A stretch of 64,000 nt of DNA from Pezicula radicicola (taxonomy: Eukaryota; Ascomycota; Leotiomycetes; Helotiales; Dermateaceae): the NCBI GenBank assembly GCA_003008705.1, contig PDUO01000020.1, positions 808,817 through 872,816 of the forward strand, written 5' to 3'. The notes under the pieces were generated by a model. That model saw only the letters and a list, made by a program, of their open reading frames with translations. It ran no database searches and had not been told where the DNA came from. Shown piece by piece: positions 44,656 to 57,457 of the stretch. Each line of letters starts with the position of its first letter. Positions within the stretch are counted from its first letter, which is position 1. A program made the position numbers and the translations under genes.

Positions 44656-46224
44656 ATGTCCCCCACCGGCACCAGCTCCAATTCCTCCACTGTAGGCGAC
44701 AACACGATGGCTGAGATCGAAGATAACAAACCCTACGACGAAGGTGAACCTTTACCGAAACGCTTCTCAGAACACTCTCTGCGGAGTCAGAATAGAGAAA
44801 CCGAGGCGAACATATTTCCTGAAGGGAGGGAAGAGGCAGATGCAGATCTTGAGAAGAATGGAGTCATACCACCAAAGCCTCACCCGCCGGGAGGTATAAA
44901 CCCAGCCGACTTTCCAGATGGTGGCTTTGAGGCGTGGCTTGTTGTTTTAGGAGGCTTCTGCTGCTTGTTCTGCTCGTTTGGATGGATCAACTGTGTTGGT
45001 GTTTTCCAGGAATACTATCAACTTCACCAACTCAGCGAATACTCTTCTAGTACCATTGCTTGGATTCCCAGCTGCGAAGTCTGCATGATGTTCATTGGAG
45101 GACCAATTTTCGGCACCATATTTGACAACTATGGTAAGTAATTAAACCTGTCAGTTCACCCGCTGGAAATTTGGAGCTAACGTTCTATCCAGGCCCTCGC
45201 TATCTCCTCCTCTTCGGCACTGTTCTCCACGTATTTGGACTTATGATGACCTCTATAAGTACCGAATACTACCAGTTTATACTGGCCCAAGGAATTTGCA
45301 GTGCACTTGGTGCATCCGCAATATTCTATCCAGCAATGAGCTCTGTGGGACAATGGTTTTTCAAAAACCGTGCGGCAGCTTTTGGTGTTATGGCTTCTGG
45401 ATCCTCGTTAGGTGGTGTTATCTATCCGATTATGGTGCAAAAGCTTATTCCTCAAATCGGTTTTCCGTGGACAATGAGGGCAGCTGCGTTCTTGATTCTA
45501 GGTATGATGATTATTGCCAATCTCACAGTCAAGGCGAGGCTGCCACCACACCCAAGACCAATTGATGTTTTGAACTTCATCAGACCTCTACGCGAACCTG
45601 CATTTGCTCTCATCTGCGGAGCATCTTTCCTATTCTGTTTCGGACTTTTCATCCCGTTCAATTTCATCACGTTGCAAGCTCAATACTACGGCATGTCGAT
45701 CAATCTATCCAACTACATGATCCCCATACTAAATGGTAACCTATTTCCCTAACGCCTACAGTTCGATTGCTTGCTAATCGATACTCCTAGCCGCAAGTGT
45801 CTTCGGTCGTATCTTCCCTGGCATAGCAGCCGACAGATGGGGCCGCTTCAATACAATGATAATAACCACAACCTTCTCCTTCATTATAGTCCTCGCACTC
45901 TGGCTCCCCGCCAGAGGCAATATCCCCAACATCATCTTCGCCGCTCTCTACGGTTTCTCTAGTGGAGCATGGGTGGCCATGGGCCCATCCCTCATAGCTC
46001 AAATTTCTCCAATCCGAGAAATTGGAGTCAGAAGCGGGACTATGTTTGCTTGCATTTCTCTGGCTGCGTTGACTGGGAGTCCGATTGGTGGTGCTCTGAT
46101 TACACGGGATGCAGGTGGATATGAGTATTTGCAGATTTTTTGCGGCACTGTCATGGCTGCTGGGGCGGCCTTGTTCCTGGCGAGCAGATACGTGCAGTGT
46201 GGCTGGGCATTGAAGGTTATCTGA
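44656..46224 (+). CDS. MFS monocarboxylate-type transporter (MCH-like)
   Basis: Three exons, 44656-45133, 45193-45735 and 45791-46224, with introns of 59 and 55 nt, give 484 aa. An acidic cytosolic N-terminus of about 90 residues leads to [22 protein letters not shown], the typical first helix of fungal monocarboxylate/riboflavin permeases. Twelve hydrophobic segments follow, with [17 protein letters not shown] (the loop 2-3 signature, joined across intron 1), [34 protein letters not shown] and [17 protein letters not shown]. Yeast Mch proteins do not generally carry monocarboxylates (Mch5 takes up riboflavin), so the substrate is open. A second in-frame ATG at 44707 could also be used. No metabolic neighbour hints at a cargo. 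Confidence 0.9.
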
Positions 46225-47360
46225 TTGATGTCCTGAAATTCTGGGGCGATTTGTAATTACTAGCTATAGAGTGTACATGTTAATAAAGAAAAGCAATAGA
46301 GATACTATAATATCAAGTTTTGACACCTATCTTAATGTTCCTTGTATTACTGTTATATATATATATAGTTTCTTCAACCCCTTAGAGTCTTGTTTTGTTA
46401 CTATTAACTTATTTCATAAAGAAGTACTCATGTCTGCTTGTTCCTTAGCGAGTAAATCCTCTCGTACATTTATAGGGGATTCGGGTTCTTTTTGTTGACA
46501 TCAATATCTTCTTGTTAACACTATTATACGCTAGTTAATAGGGGTAAGCCTAGGGCGCCGATGTCATAGCTAATAATGAATTAGAGGTCTTAAGATAGGT
46601 GTCTAGCGAGTAAGTAAACAACAGGTAGAGGGAAAAGTAGTAAGACTAAGAGAACGTCTGCCTTCTAGATGTCTACACTGATATCTGAATACTTACTTCG
46701 TAGGTGGTTTTAAGTTTGTAGGTCGCCTATGTTAGCGAAGCTAGTTAGCTGGGCGGGCGGATTGTTATGCTAAAAATGTTTTACCTACCCCTCGTTTAGT
46801 AGTGGAATTAGTAGCATAATAATACTTTCAGAGCGACCTACTGCTAGGCAAGAGCGCTTTGCCTACTAATCGCAAATATAGAGATTGACACGTTCAAATT
46901 TCATATTAAAACAGTCAAAGCTGTTGAAACAAAATCCAAAATCCACGCAACGTTTTTTTGGGTTCATTAACGGTCATTGCTATCATTAAGAAATACAAAA
47001 AATGGTGGACAGACTATCCTTGCCTAAGGAATGCTTGATGCACATCCTTATAGCTTTCCCGAGGAAGTGTTATAGCCAGGGAAGACCATGCTAAAATTTC
47101 GTTAAAAGGATGCTCTTACTTTCATGTAGCAAGAAACCACCATTCTAGATTGCTAGTAAGAGTTTTAGACAATCATATCGAGTCGCATCATGCCCATGTG
47201 GTAGAAAATGCGTGATAGGCACACACAGGCCAGGGTATCGAGAAGGGATCAGAAGTAGTGGTACTACTCGCATTTACTGCGTACCAGATGCGGTTCTTGA
47301 GTAGCTATGAGGAGTAAGAAAGGGCTACAGGTAAAGAGAGCCAACAATTAAAGAACAAAC
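46225..47360. other. AT-rich intergenic region
   Basis: No gene-like frame. A short (TA)n run lies near 46356-46369. Repeat decay is possible but no element is recognised. Confidence 0.5.
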
Positions 47361-47775
47361 TTACGGTTTTCTGGCTTCAGTGTTTCCCTCTTGAGGCTTG
47401 TTCCAGAGGCGTGACTTGTAAGCTGGGAAAGTACTCAAATTCCAAGCCTTGACAAAGAAGCTCTGCGTCGTGTCGACATAGTTCTCATTGCTCTTTTGTT
47501 TCACCCCAACCTTCAGGCCATCCTTCGAGAAGACAACGTTCTTGGACTGCATCTTCTCGTTTGTATTCTTTGAGATCTGCTGGAAAGTGAGGTAGAGGTG
47601 ATAGCCCACGAATGCGAAGCCGGCGAGAAATACGAAGAGAATAATGAGGGGGAGCAGTTGCCTGGAGATTTATGTTAGCGAAGCAATCCAACAACGGATG
47701 TTATCGAGGAGCTTACCTCAAGGCTGACTTGGGTGGGGGAGGCGGCTTAGGAATAGAAGATCTTCCCCAAGCCAT
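47361..47775 (-). CDS. Single-pass membrane protein of unknown function
   Basis: Two exons on the minus strand, 47775-47717 and 47661-47361, with a 55 nt intron, give 119 aa. A short Pro-rich cytosolic head (MAWGRSSIPKPPPPPKSALR) precedes one transmembrane segment (LLPLIILFVFLAGFAFVGYH). A hydrophilic tail follows, with VVFSKDGLKVGVKQKSNENY and TQSFFVKAWNLSTFPAYKSR. The last block looks conserved, and the arrangement recalls small ER or Golgi membrane proteins, but I do not recognise the family. The stop codon TAA lies inside a perfect donor (CC|GTAAGT). A further exon after tacctgtag at about 47320 could replace the last residues with about 17 others, so the C-terminus is uncertain. It is divergent from SEC24. 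Confidence 0.7.
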
Positions 47776-48354
47776 GATTGCGACTTCAATTGCCGTTGCG
47801 CGAAGACACTGGGTGGCGTTGACTGGGCTTTTAACGGCTTGTGGCAGTATATCACAGAGAGTTGTCGCGTTGCAAGAATCCGCCAGAGCCCAAGGAGCGA
47901 AAGGGGTGTGGCAGCGGCGAGGCTGGCATGTGGCTGAGCGCCAAGAATGTCCCGCATGTGATTTATATTGAGGTTTGTGACACGTGACATTGTTAGTACG
48001 TCGCCGAAATCTGGTCTCCAAGATTCAGTTGGTAAGGCAGTCGGAGGTGAAGCAAGGGTTATCTCGCACTACCTCTTCTGCACGAAGCCTCGTCCAATGC
48101 TAAAAGTGTCCTTAGCAACTCACTCAGTCGTCCGCCACGGTCTCCCAAAGTACAATCACAAAAATACTCAATCCGTACGGCAACGTGTTCCTTGTGAACT
48201 AGCTTAGCTAGAACGAGAACACCTGGGCATAAGAACACACCGAACCCGCCCCTCGACTCGACTACCTAGATTCTGAAAGACCAGCCGAATATTCCTGTAT
48301 ACGATACTGCAACATAAAAGTCTGTTTGAAGAAGGATAGATAGCGGTAGCAAAC
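47776..48354. promoter_or_regulatory. Divergent promoter region, membrane protein / SEC24
   Basis: 579 bp between divergent start codons. Frames here are antisense or accidental; no motif recognised. Confidence 0.4.
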
Positions 48355-51320
48355 ATGGCGGCGCCGCAGGAAGGATACCCACAAAGCTATCCACAAGAAC
48401 AATACGTCGACCAGAACGCTCAGCAAGGATTTGGAGGTCCAATCTCGCCGCCACCTCAAGCTGGTTACCCTGAAACCGAGGGAGGAAAGAAGAAGAAGAG
48501 AGGATATGCAGCGCAAGCCTACGACTTTGGCGCTGGAGCCAATTCCGCTCTAGGAGGACAACCAGTTGCTGGAGGAGCTTTCCCACCACCACAAGCACCA
48601 GCATATGGCGGATACCCCCAACAACCAGAAGCTCAGGCATTGTATGGCGCACAGCAACCGAGTTACGGTGCGCCTGTTGGCTCTCCTGCTCCAGGTGTCC
48701 CAGCACCAGCTTATGGTGGCGGTGTAGGGGGATATCAAGCTCCAGATGTTGGATACCCAGGACCCCAGACGCCTGGCGTTGCTGGTATAACACAGGGAAT
48801 GGGTCAGATGGGAGTTGGTGGTGCACCGCCAGCAGCCCAGCCTCAAGGAGCCGCTGCTGCTCGTGCTGGACCTCTCAACCAACTATACCCTTCAGACCTG
48901 CTCAACCAGCCTTTCAATGTAGCAGAACTCGAATTACCCCCTCCCCCAATCATTTTACCTCCAAACGTAAGAACTAAAATTCCAATTCCAATTGCAAATA
49001 CAAACTTACTAATTTGCCACTATAGTCAAGTGTCACGCCTTCCCCAGATGCCAATTGTCCCCCAAAGTACGTTCGATCGACTCTCAACGCTGTTCCAACT
49101 ACCCACTCTCTTCTTAAGAAGTCGAAACTACCCTTTGCTTTGGTGATCCAGCCATATACCTCTTTGCATGATGTGGATGATCCCGTGCCGGTTGTGCAAG
49201 ACCAAGTCATTTCTCGTTGCAGGAGATGTCGGTCGTACATAAATCCTTACGTCACATTCCTGGACCATGGGCACAGATGGAGATGTAACATGTGCAATCT
49301 CACGAACGATGTTCCACAAGCTTTCGATTGGGATGCAGCGGCGCAAAAGAGCGTTGACCGCTGGCAACGCCCTGAACTAAACCACGCCGTGGTCGAGTTT
49401 GTTGCACCCCAAGAATACATGGTCCGCCCTCCACAGCCCCTGGTTTATCTGTTCCTTTTCGACGTTAGTTATGCATCAGTGTCATGTGGATTGCTCGCCA
49501 CAAGTGCCAGAACAATTCTGGACAGTCTTAATCGCATTCCCAATGCTGACCGGAGAACACGTGTTGGTTTCATGGCTGTCGATTCAAGCCTTCACTACTT
49601 TGCAGTGCCAAAAGACACCGAGGAGAATGGCGAAACAAGCATGCTTGTTGTAAGCGATCTTGATGAGCCATTTCTACCTGTCCCACAAGAACTACTAGTC
49701 CCGTTGTCAGAATGTCGGTTGAACATCGAAAAATTCTTATCATCTCTTCCTCTGATGTTTCAAGCAAATCAGAGCCATGGTTCTTGCATGGGCTCTGCAT
49801 TGAGAGCCGGCCATAAGCTTATTTCTCCTCTCGGTGGTAAAATAACAGTCATTACTGCTTCCTTGCCGAACATTGGATATGGAAAGTTGGAAATGCGTGA
49901 AGATAAGAAACTTCTAGGTACCTCTAAGGAGAGCAGTCTTCTTCAGACTGCCAGCGCCTTCTACAAGTCGTTTGCAGTTGAGTGCTCCAAGAATCAAGTG
50001 TCGATCGATATGTTTTTGTTTTCATCTCAATATCAAGACGTTGCGTCTCTCAGCAACTTGCCAAGGTATACCGGAGGACAAACTTACTTCTACCCAGGCT
50101 GGAATGCTGGTAGAAGCGAGGACGCCATCAAGTTTGCAACAGAATTCAGCGATTATCTATCGTCGGAGATTGGATTGGAGGCAGTTTTGCGTGTACGTGC
50201 TACCACTGGCCTCCGTATGAGCACATTCTACGGCAACTTCTTTAACCGAAGTTCGGATCTCTGTGCTTTCCCGGCCTTCCCGCGAGACCAGAGCTATGTG
50301 GTTGAAGTTGCGATTGATGAGAGCTTGACGAAGAACTTCGTATGCATGCAGACTGCTGTACTGCATACCACGAGCAATGGTGAGAGACGTATCCGAGTCA
50401 TGACACTATCATTACCTACGACTACTTTGTTGGCCGATGTGTACGCTTCGGCTGATCAATGCGCCATGACGACGTTCTTCTCCCACAAAGCTGTTGAGAG
50501 AGCTTTGAGCAGTGGACTCGACGCTGCGCGCGATGCTCTCCAGTCCAAGCTTATTGAGCTACTACAGACTTTTAAGAAAGAGCTTGCAGGTGGCAATATG
50601 GGTGGTGGCGGGCTACAATTTCCAGCAAACCTCCGTGGCTTGCCAGTGCTCTTCCTAGGGCTAATCAAGAATGTCGGTCTACGGAAGTCTGCGCAAATAC
50701 CATCTGATCTTCGATCTGCTGCACTTTGCCAGCTGTCGACTCTGCCTCTGCCACTTTTGATGCAGTACGTATACCCGCGACTTTACTCTTTACATGATAT
50801 GCCAGACAATGCTGGAATTCCTGATCCTTCAACGGGCATTATTGTCCTTCCCCCACCTGTCAACCTCTCTTCAGAACGCCTCGTGCCCTTTGGCCTCTAC
50901 CTGATTGACGATGGGCAAACCCAATTCCTCTGGGTTGGCAAGGACGCCATGCCACAATTACTCGAAGATGTTTTTGGAATTTCAGACCGCACTCAGCTTA
51001 GAGTTGGTAAAAGCTCGCTCCCAGAACTCGATATCGACTTCAACGAGCGAGTGCGAGCAGTTCTACAGAAGAGTCGTGATTACAGATCTAAGGGAGTTGG
51101 TAGCATTATTGTCCCACACTTATACATCATTCGGGAAGATGGTGATCCAAGCTTGAGGTTATGGGCGCAGACGTTGCTTGTGGAGGATAGGGCGGATCAG
51201 GGAATGAGCTTCCAGCAATTTATGGGGACCTTACGTGAGAAGGTAGGCTGATATTGATGATGTTTTCTAACCAGAGTCATGGCATTATGCTGACGCGTTG
51301 TTTAACAGGTTGTTCAGTAG
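48355..51320 (+). CDS. SEC24: COPII coat cargo-binding subunit Sec24
   Basis: Three exons, 48355-48966, 49026-51242 and a 12-nt last exon 51309-51320, give 946 aa; yeast Sec24 has 926. Intron 2 (gtaggc..taacag) was chosen because it changes the end from REKVG to REKVVQ. An unspliced reading stops nine bases later, so both ends are possible. The N-terminal Pro/Gly/Gln/Tyr-rich region is disordered and precedes the Sec23/24 zinc finger: C269, C272, C291, C294 ([21 protein letters not shown]). Trunk, beta-barrel, helical and gelsolin-like domains follow, with [42 protein letters not shown] and [20 protein letters not shown]. Sec24 pairs with Sec23 and selects cargo at ER exit sites. Confidence 0.95.
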
Positions 51321-53635
51321 GCAGTCTGTAGCACCATAGAAATAAGTTAGCTGAGGCCTTGAGCACACCATATGTCTTCCTGGCCTGAACTACTCTTGTA
51401 CAACAACAAAACAAAACAAAAATTTCCAACCTGTCAGTTACAGTGTCATCTCTTCTAATATACTCCGTATTTCCCCGCGCATAGGGATCCAGTCCGCTGG
51501 ATCCCTCCTTCCGAAATGTTGTTGCACGCGTAAGAAACAAATTCGGCTGGGTGGTTGAAATGTTTCGCCGTTTTTCATGTATGGACAGGGATGAGTTGAG
51601 ACGAACGAAGACCCTCGTCAAACACGGCCAAAACAGCGGCTTCAAAATGCAGCCAGGGACCTTTTCGTCCGATATTCGTTCAGCGACGAGGTACTTGCAC
51701 CCGCCCCCATGCATAAAGGCCTCGGTAGTTTGAATAACATTCCGAGCACGATGATCCCAAGATCTTGTGCTGCTGGCGATGGCTTCCTTTAACAAATGCA
51801 ATCGAGTTTTAACGTTGGTGATCTTCCGGCTGACATCAGAGAACCTTAGAAACATGATGCTGCTCAAGGATGGAGCAGCGAGAGAATGGGACGGTCCGAG
51901 GACGTGCTACGGTAGGCTATCCTACTCGACAAGACCCAAAATAATGCAGGCGTCTACCTTTGAGTTTCCATCGTCCGTTTTTCATGCTTTACTTTGTTTT
52001 TTTCAGTGATGATAACAGTGGTAATAATCCTGTGATGTGTGATGGACCAAAGACGGAGAGCGCCACTGGTTGCTCTGATTGCAAATTGAGGATTGAGGTA
52101 CTCCGTATTCACATCCAGACCCACGAGAACAGTGGGAGAGGGAACCAAATGTACACGAATAGCTAAGGACAAGGGGACTTCGTTGGGGTTATCTGCAATA
52201 AGATAAATGTGAGCAACAACTTGGTCACACGTATGAGCCAGTCATGAAACAGCTTTTCTATGCGTGAAACAGGCGCCTTTACCAGTCAAGCAGGACAAGA
52301 TCAAAATCACAGAGGCTAGAGCTCCATCTTGGGCTTGCGAATCGTGATTGCGGCGGGCGCTTAAATTGGCATCGCGACCAAGAGTCCCTTCTTACTGGTC
52401 CGCGGGCCTGCCACTGAAAATAATGAGTGAGGGGCTACCTTCTAACAGGCTCAACGGGGCCAACGCCAACAGGGCACGACAAGGCACGACCCTTTTCCCT
52501 CTCCCCTTGCGCCTTTTCTTCCGTAGAGGGTGTGTACAGTAGATTGTAGTAGGGGTGTCGGGGGGGGCAGATAGGGAGGGCACTGTAACCACTAAGCAAC
52601 CCACCAGCCCACTACCGCAACACAAGCAACCCAAGGTTTGTTTCTGGAACATCGTTGACTCGTGCCGAACCTACCTTCAACATCATCTCAATTCTTTGCA
52701 AACTACTCTCCACAGACGACGTCCTGCGATACTTGCTCAGCTCCTACAAACAGCCATTCTCCCCAAGAACTTCTTCGTATTTCGGCTTCAGTTTTTGCGT
52801 CGTTACCACACATTGCCATCTCATCCTCGGAAGAAAAGGCACTGCATCCCTGTAGCGGGGCACTCCAACGTCAACTATTGCAACACACTGAGCTCGAGAT
52901 ATTGGTCAGGTACGACGTCCTGTGGGCAGCTTCCCTTTACAACGAAAATAAGATAAACCAGATGAAGCATCTGAACCTGCGATCGCAAGTGCGCCCGCCG
53001 GTATATAAGAGTATGTGGACTTGTTCTGGAAGCCCAGGAGAAGCGCTGCACTGCACTGCTTTGGCTGGGCATAGCGCGCAAATATGACGAGACCCAGGGT
53101 CAGAACATTGACTAATGCTCTCCAGAAAGACAGTCCAGAGGCCACAGCAACGAGCTATTGCGGCAGCCAACCCTTTCGGTTCCAAAGTCCGAACATAGGT
53201 TACCATAGCTGCGACATTTCTCGCAGGACCGAGCGCAAAACACTCGTTACCAGTTGTTGGATGATAGTGAACTTCACAACCAACCTCTTCACGAACCTAT
53301 CCTACCCACCGAAACGAGTGCCTACCCTATCCATTGAGCACTTGTAACTTCGCAAGAGTTGAAGACAAGGAGGTCTGAATCTCAAGAAAGCTCCAAGAAA
53401 GATCTAGCTGTGGTACTCGCTGTGTTTGGAACAGCGCTAAGGAACGAACGAACATCGACAACAAAGAAATCCGTTTCTCCCCTTTGCTATATTCGTCAAA
53501 ACAACCAAAGTCTTGCAACTGTTTGCAATATCGATTGTAAACAGTCTGCAGATCTCGCAGAGCAAAATTTTGAGCTCCAGACAATTGCTTGACTTGCATA
53601 CAACCCTCCAAGGCTGTTTGCTTTAATACCTCAAG
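51321..53635. other. Long intergenic region upstream of the MAP kinase
   Basis: About 2.3 kb with no gene that I can support. A 196-codon minus-strand frame at 51277-51867 overlaps the SEC24 end and lacks recognisable features. The word TACTCCGTATT occurs at 51461-51471 and again at 52099-52109 in the same orientation. The last part is CT-rich and probably a long 5' leader of the kinase gene. Confidence 0.45.
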
Positions 53636-55029
<1,394 letters not shown>

Positions 55030-55738
55030 GCACGTTCGCCCGTGATATCAAAAGAAGTGCGGATGTGATTTTCCATGTTCTATCCTGCTCGTCGATTTGT
55101 CTGGAAACACCACGGCAAAACATTTCTGCTATATGCGAGTCCTCAGCATGCTGATGGAGAAGGCGTTCGGATTTTAGTGTGCCACGGGAATGCGTACACA
55201 AGACCTGCAAGCTTACTAACAGGATGTCTTTGCCAGTGATTCACAACTTTACTCAAGAAGAGGCTACCAAATCTTTCATATTGCTTAGAGGACCCATGGA
55301 TGCGATCTCGAGCCCGGTCTCGTAATGGTGGTTCACAATTGCTGATAGTGTACGTCTTTCATAATTGCATATTCGAAGACAAATCATGGATGGATATGGA
55401 TGGATGTTCAAAGTGACAGCGTTGATGGAATATTTACGAGGCATGAGACCAAGTCACCTTTTACTGCTGCCCTTTTTCTCAAATGATAGACAGCAATGCA
55501 TTTCCAAAACAAAGTCTGATGCGTAAAAGGCTGAAGCCTGCAACTCTTAGGAGTAGCATTGAAGTAATATGGATCTTGTGACTTATCAAGTTGGTTTGAG
55601 TTAGTGATTTTTTTTAGGAATGAAGAGGACGAGGCATGAGGGGGGGAAATGCGTGACTAGAGCAGGGTATATTTGATATACTCGAACCAACTTCGAGGCT
55701 CTACCGTCTTAATTCCTCTGTAAAGGAACATTTTGAAC
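55030..55738. other. Intergenic region downstream of MAP kinase
   Basis: No gene-like frame; it ends at the assembly gap. Confidence 0.5.
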
Positions 55739-55783
55739 NNNNNNNNNNNNNNNNNNNNNNNNNNNNNNNNNNNNNNNNNNNNN
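55739..55783. other. Assembly gap of 45 N
   Basis: Exactly 45 unresolved bases, followed by CCCCC. A GTAACT minisatellite copy begins about 24 bases after it, so the gap may be repeat-related. The true length is unknown. Confidence 0.99.
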
Positions 55784-56345
55784 CCCCCATTAAGGTATAA
55801 GAAATAGACTTGAGTAACTTACTTGATCTAAGTAACCCACTTGCCTAATCGAGACGGTCCTTTATAAACTAATTCGTATAGTAACACCTAATGAGCTAAG
55901 AGAGCTTCGAAATTAACAACACTAATATAGCGTTGTTATAGAACTGCCATCAAGGCGATAAGTAGTAGTAAAGCTTATCTATCGAGTTAGCCAAAGACGG
56001 AATTCAACAGAGAAGTTCCTAAGCAAGCAAGATATTGAACGCCAATGGCGCAGGACTCTATCCTGTATATTCTGTTTTAGTTACTCAAATAGACTTTGGC
56101 ATTCGAAGCAAAGTCTGCTATCCAATGCTAGTACCACCAGCCCGACAAGCGTGCTGCAGTCAGTTCAGTGAGGTGCATAGAATTTCAGCGAGCCAAACCT
56201 TCCTATGTCCAGTAGCATTGAGCCATGGAAACCCCTCATCTGAAGCAGCCCAATGATTCTCCAGTGAGACTCCAAAGCCCTCAAGCGACGGAAGATTGTA
56301 GACGGATTAATCGAACGTAGTTCAAAAATCACTCACTCATGACCA
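55784..56345. other. Intergenic region after the gap
   Basis: About 560 bases with no gene-like frame. The GTAACT array at 55807-55850 is included. Confidence 0.5.
55807..55850 (+). repeat. GTAACT minisatellite, two copies, beside the gap
   Basis: Two units, about 18 bases apart, share the GTAACTTACTTGATCTAA form with arrays at 10516 and 18895. The copy is truncated by, or extends into, the N gap. Confidence 0.5.
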
Positions 56346-57155
56346 TCAACCAGCACCAGCACCATTCCCATTAGCATCCTTAACTTCCTCCCTCAACCTC
56401 GCTTCCCTCCCATCCTTCCAGGCCTTATCCAACCCCTCAATCTTGCCCCCAAGCACAATCGTCAATTTGGGTTCCAACAAGACCATTCCCCTCGCAACTT
56501 TAGTTCCCCTCTTCAACATAACCTTACACCCAATACTCATACCCATTGCCGGTGTCCCAACCTTATCCACCCTTTTCAATTCAAGCCCATACACTGTCTG
56601 TCCCTTCATATCCTGCAGTAGCAGTTTAAAAGGTCCATAACTCTTGTTAGTTGTAACATTCGTGCTTGCATTTGTCGAATTGGCAGATGAGGTTTGTGTT
56701 GGTGGACCATCAATATCTTGTACTACACGAATCACTTCTCTACCCTTTGTCATCTCTCCCTTCCTCTCAGCCTCCAAAGCCTCAATCTGCTCCCACTTGC
56801 TCTTCCCCAAATCCTCTACATCCAATACCTGCACACATATATCCTGCCCTAACTTCACCTCTTTCCTATGTACATCTGTAATGTTTGCGGGGAAGGAACT
56901 GTTCTTCGAGGCATCGAGAGGCGGCGGGTTTGCTTCTGTGTTGTTGCTAGAGGAGACTATGTTGGAGGATAGAAGTCGGTGCTTGGCTGTTGCTATGAGG
57001 GCTGGAAGGGGTCGTGGTGGTTGTGCGGTTATGAGTGGTGTTAGATGAGTTGTCAGGAAGGCCGTGGAGGGGTAGGGGAGGCCTGTTGATGTGAGGGATG
57101 AGGTTATTTGGTGAAGGGTTGGTGCTGACATTTCGGAGGTGATTTTGCGTCGCAT
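56346..57155 (-). CDS. RMI1: RecQ-mediated genome instability protein 1 (OB-fold subunit)
   Basis: A single exon of 269 aa from the ATG at 57155; an in-frame ATG at 57131 would give 261 aa and cannot be excluded. An N-terminal helical domain (LHQITSSLTSTGLPYPSTAF, then LTTHLTPLI) is followed by the OB-fold core typical of RMI1_N: GQDICVQVLDVEDLGKSKWE, REVIRVVQDIDG, YGPFKLLLQDMKGQTVYGLE, GMSIGCKVMLKRGTKVARGM and LLEPKLTIVLGGKIEGLDKAW. Rmi1 links the RecQ helicase Sgs1 to topoisomerase Top3 and helps dissolve double Holliday junctions. The Ser/Asn/Thr-rich linker between OB strands is longer than usual. It is divergent from VPS51 with a 302 bp gap. Confidence 0.9.
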   Translation of the reverse strand: MRRKITSEMSAPTLHQITSSLTSTGLPYPSTAFLTTHLTPLITAQPPRPLPALIATAKHRLLSSNIVSSSNNTEANPPPLDASKNSSFPANITDVHRKEVKLGQDICVQVLDVEDLGKSKWEQIEALEAERKGEMTKGREVIRVVQDIDGPPTQTSSANSTNASTNVTTNKSYGPFKLLLQDMKGQTVYGLELKRVDKVGTPAMGMSIGCKVMLKRGTKVARGMVLLEPKLTIVLGGKIEGLDKAWKDGREARLREEVKDANGNGAGAG

Positions 57156-57457
57156 ACACTACTAGAAATATCAATCCATTTATAGAGCCTATCCATAGGA
57201 GTACAAATTCAACACATGATAAACTCGAGTCATTGTTGAAAATGTTTGACGAGTTGATGGATGTAGTTGTGAAGTTGACAAGGCTGAAGAAACTGACGAA
57301 AAGCACAATTTACGAAGCCTTGTCATGATATCGCTTGAGCAAGGTCAACTGTCAGTCTCCTTGAAGGACAACTCAACCACATCCCAAACCACTACAGCCC
57401 AAACCAATTTTCTCTTTACCATGCAATCCTACCTATACGCCTAACCACCAATTCAAA
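57156..57457. promoter_or_regulatory. Divergent promoter, RMI1 / VPS51
   Basis: 302 bp between start codons of opposite genes; it should hold both promoters. No motif recognised. Confidence 0.4.

Noticed and set aside
48266..48826. 186-codon minus-strand frame over the start of SEC24
   Set aside because: It lies opposite the Pro/Gly/Gln-rich Sec24 N-terminus; composition (HHQLPS, LLVVGGI) follows from the antisense of that repeat-rich region.
51277..51867. 196-codon minus-strand frame after SEC24
   Set aside because: No domain, start context or conserved block; it overlaps the SEC24 3' end. It could still be a small orphan gene, but nothing supports it beyond length.
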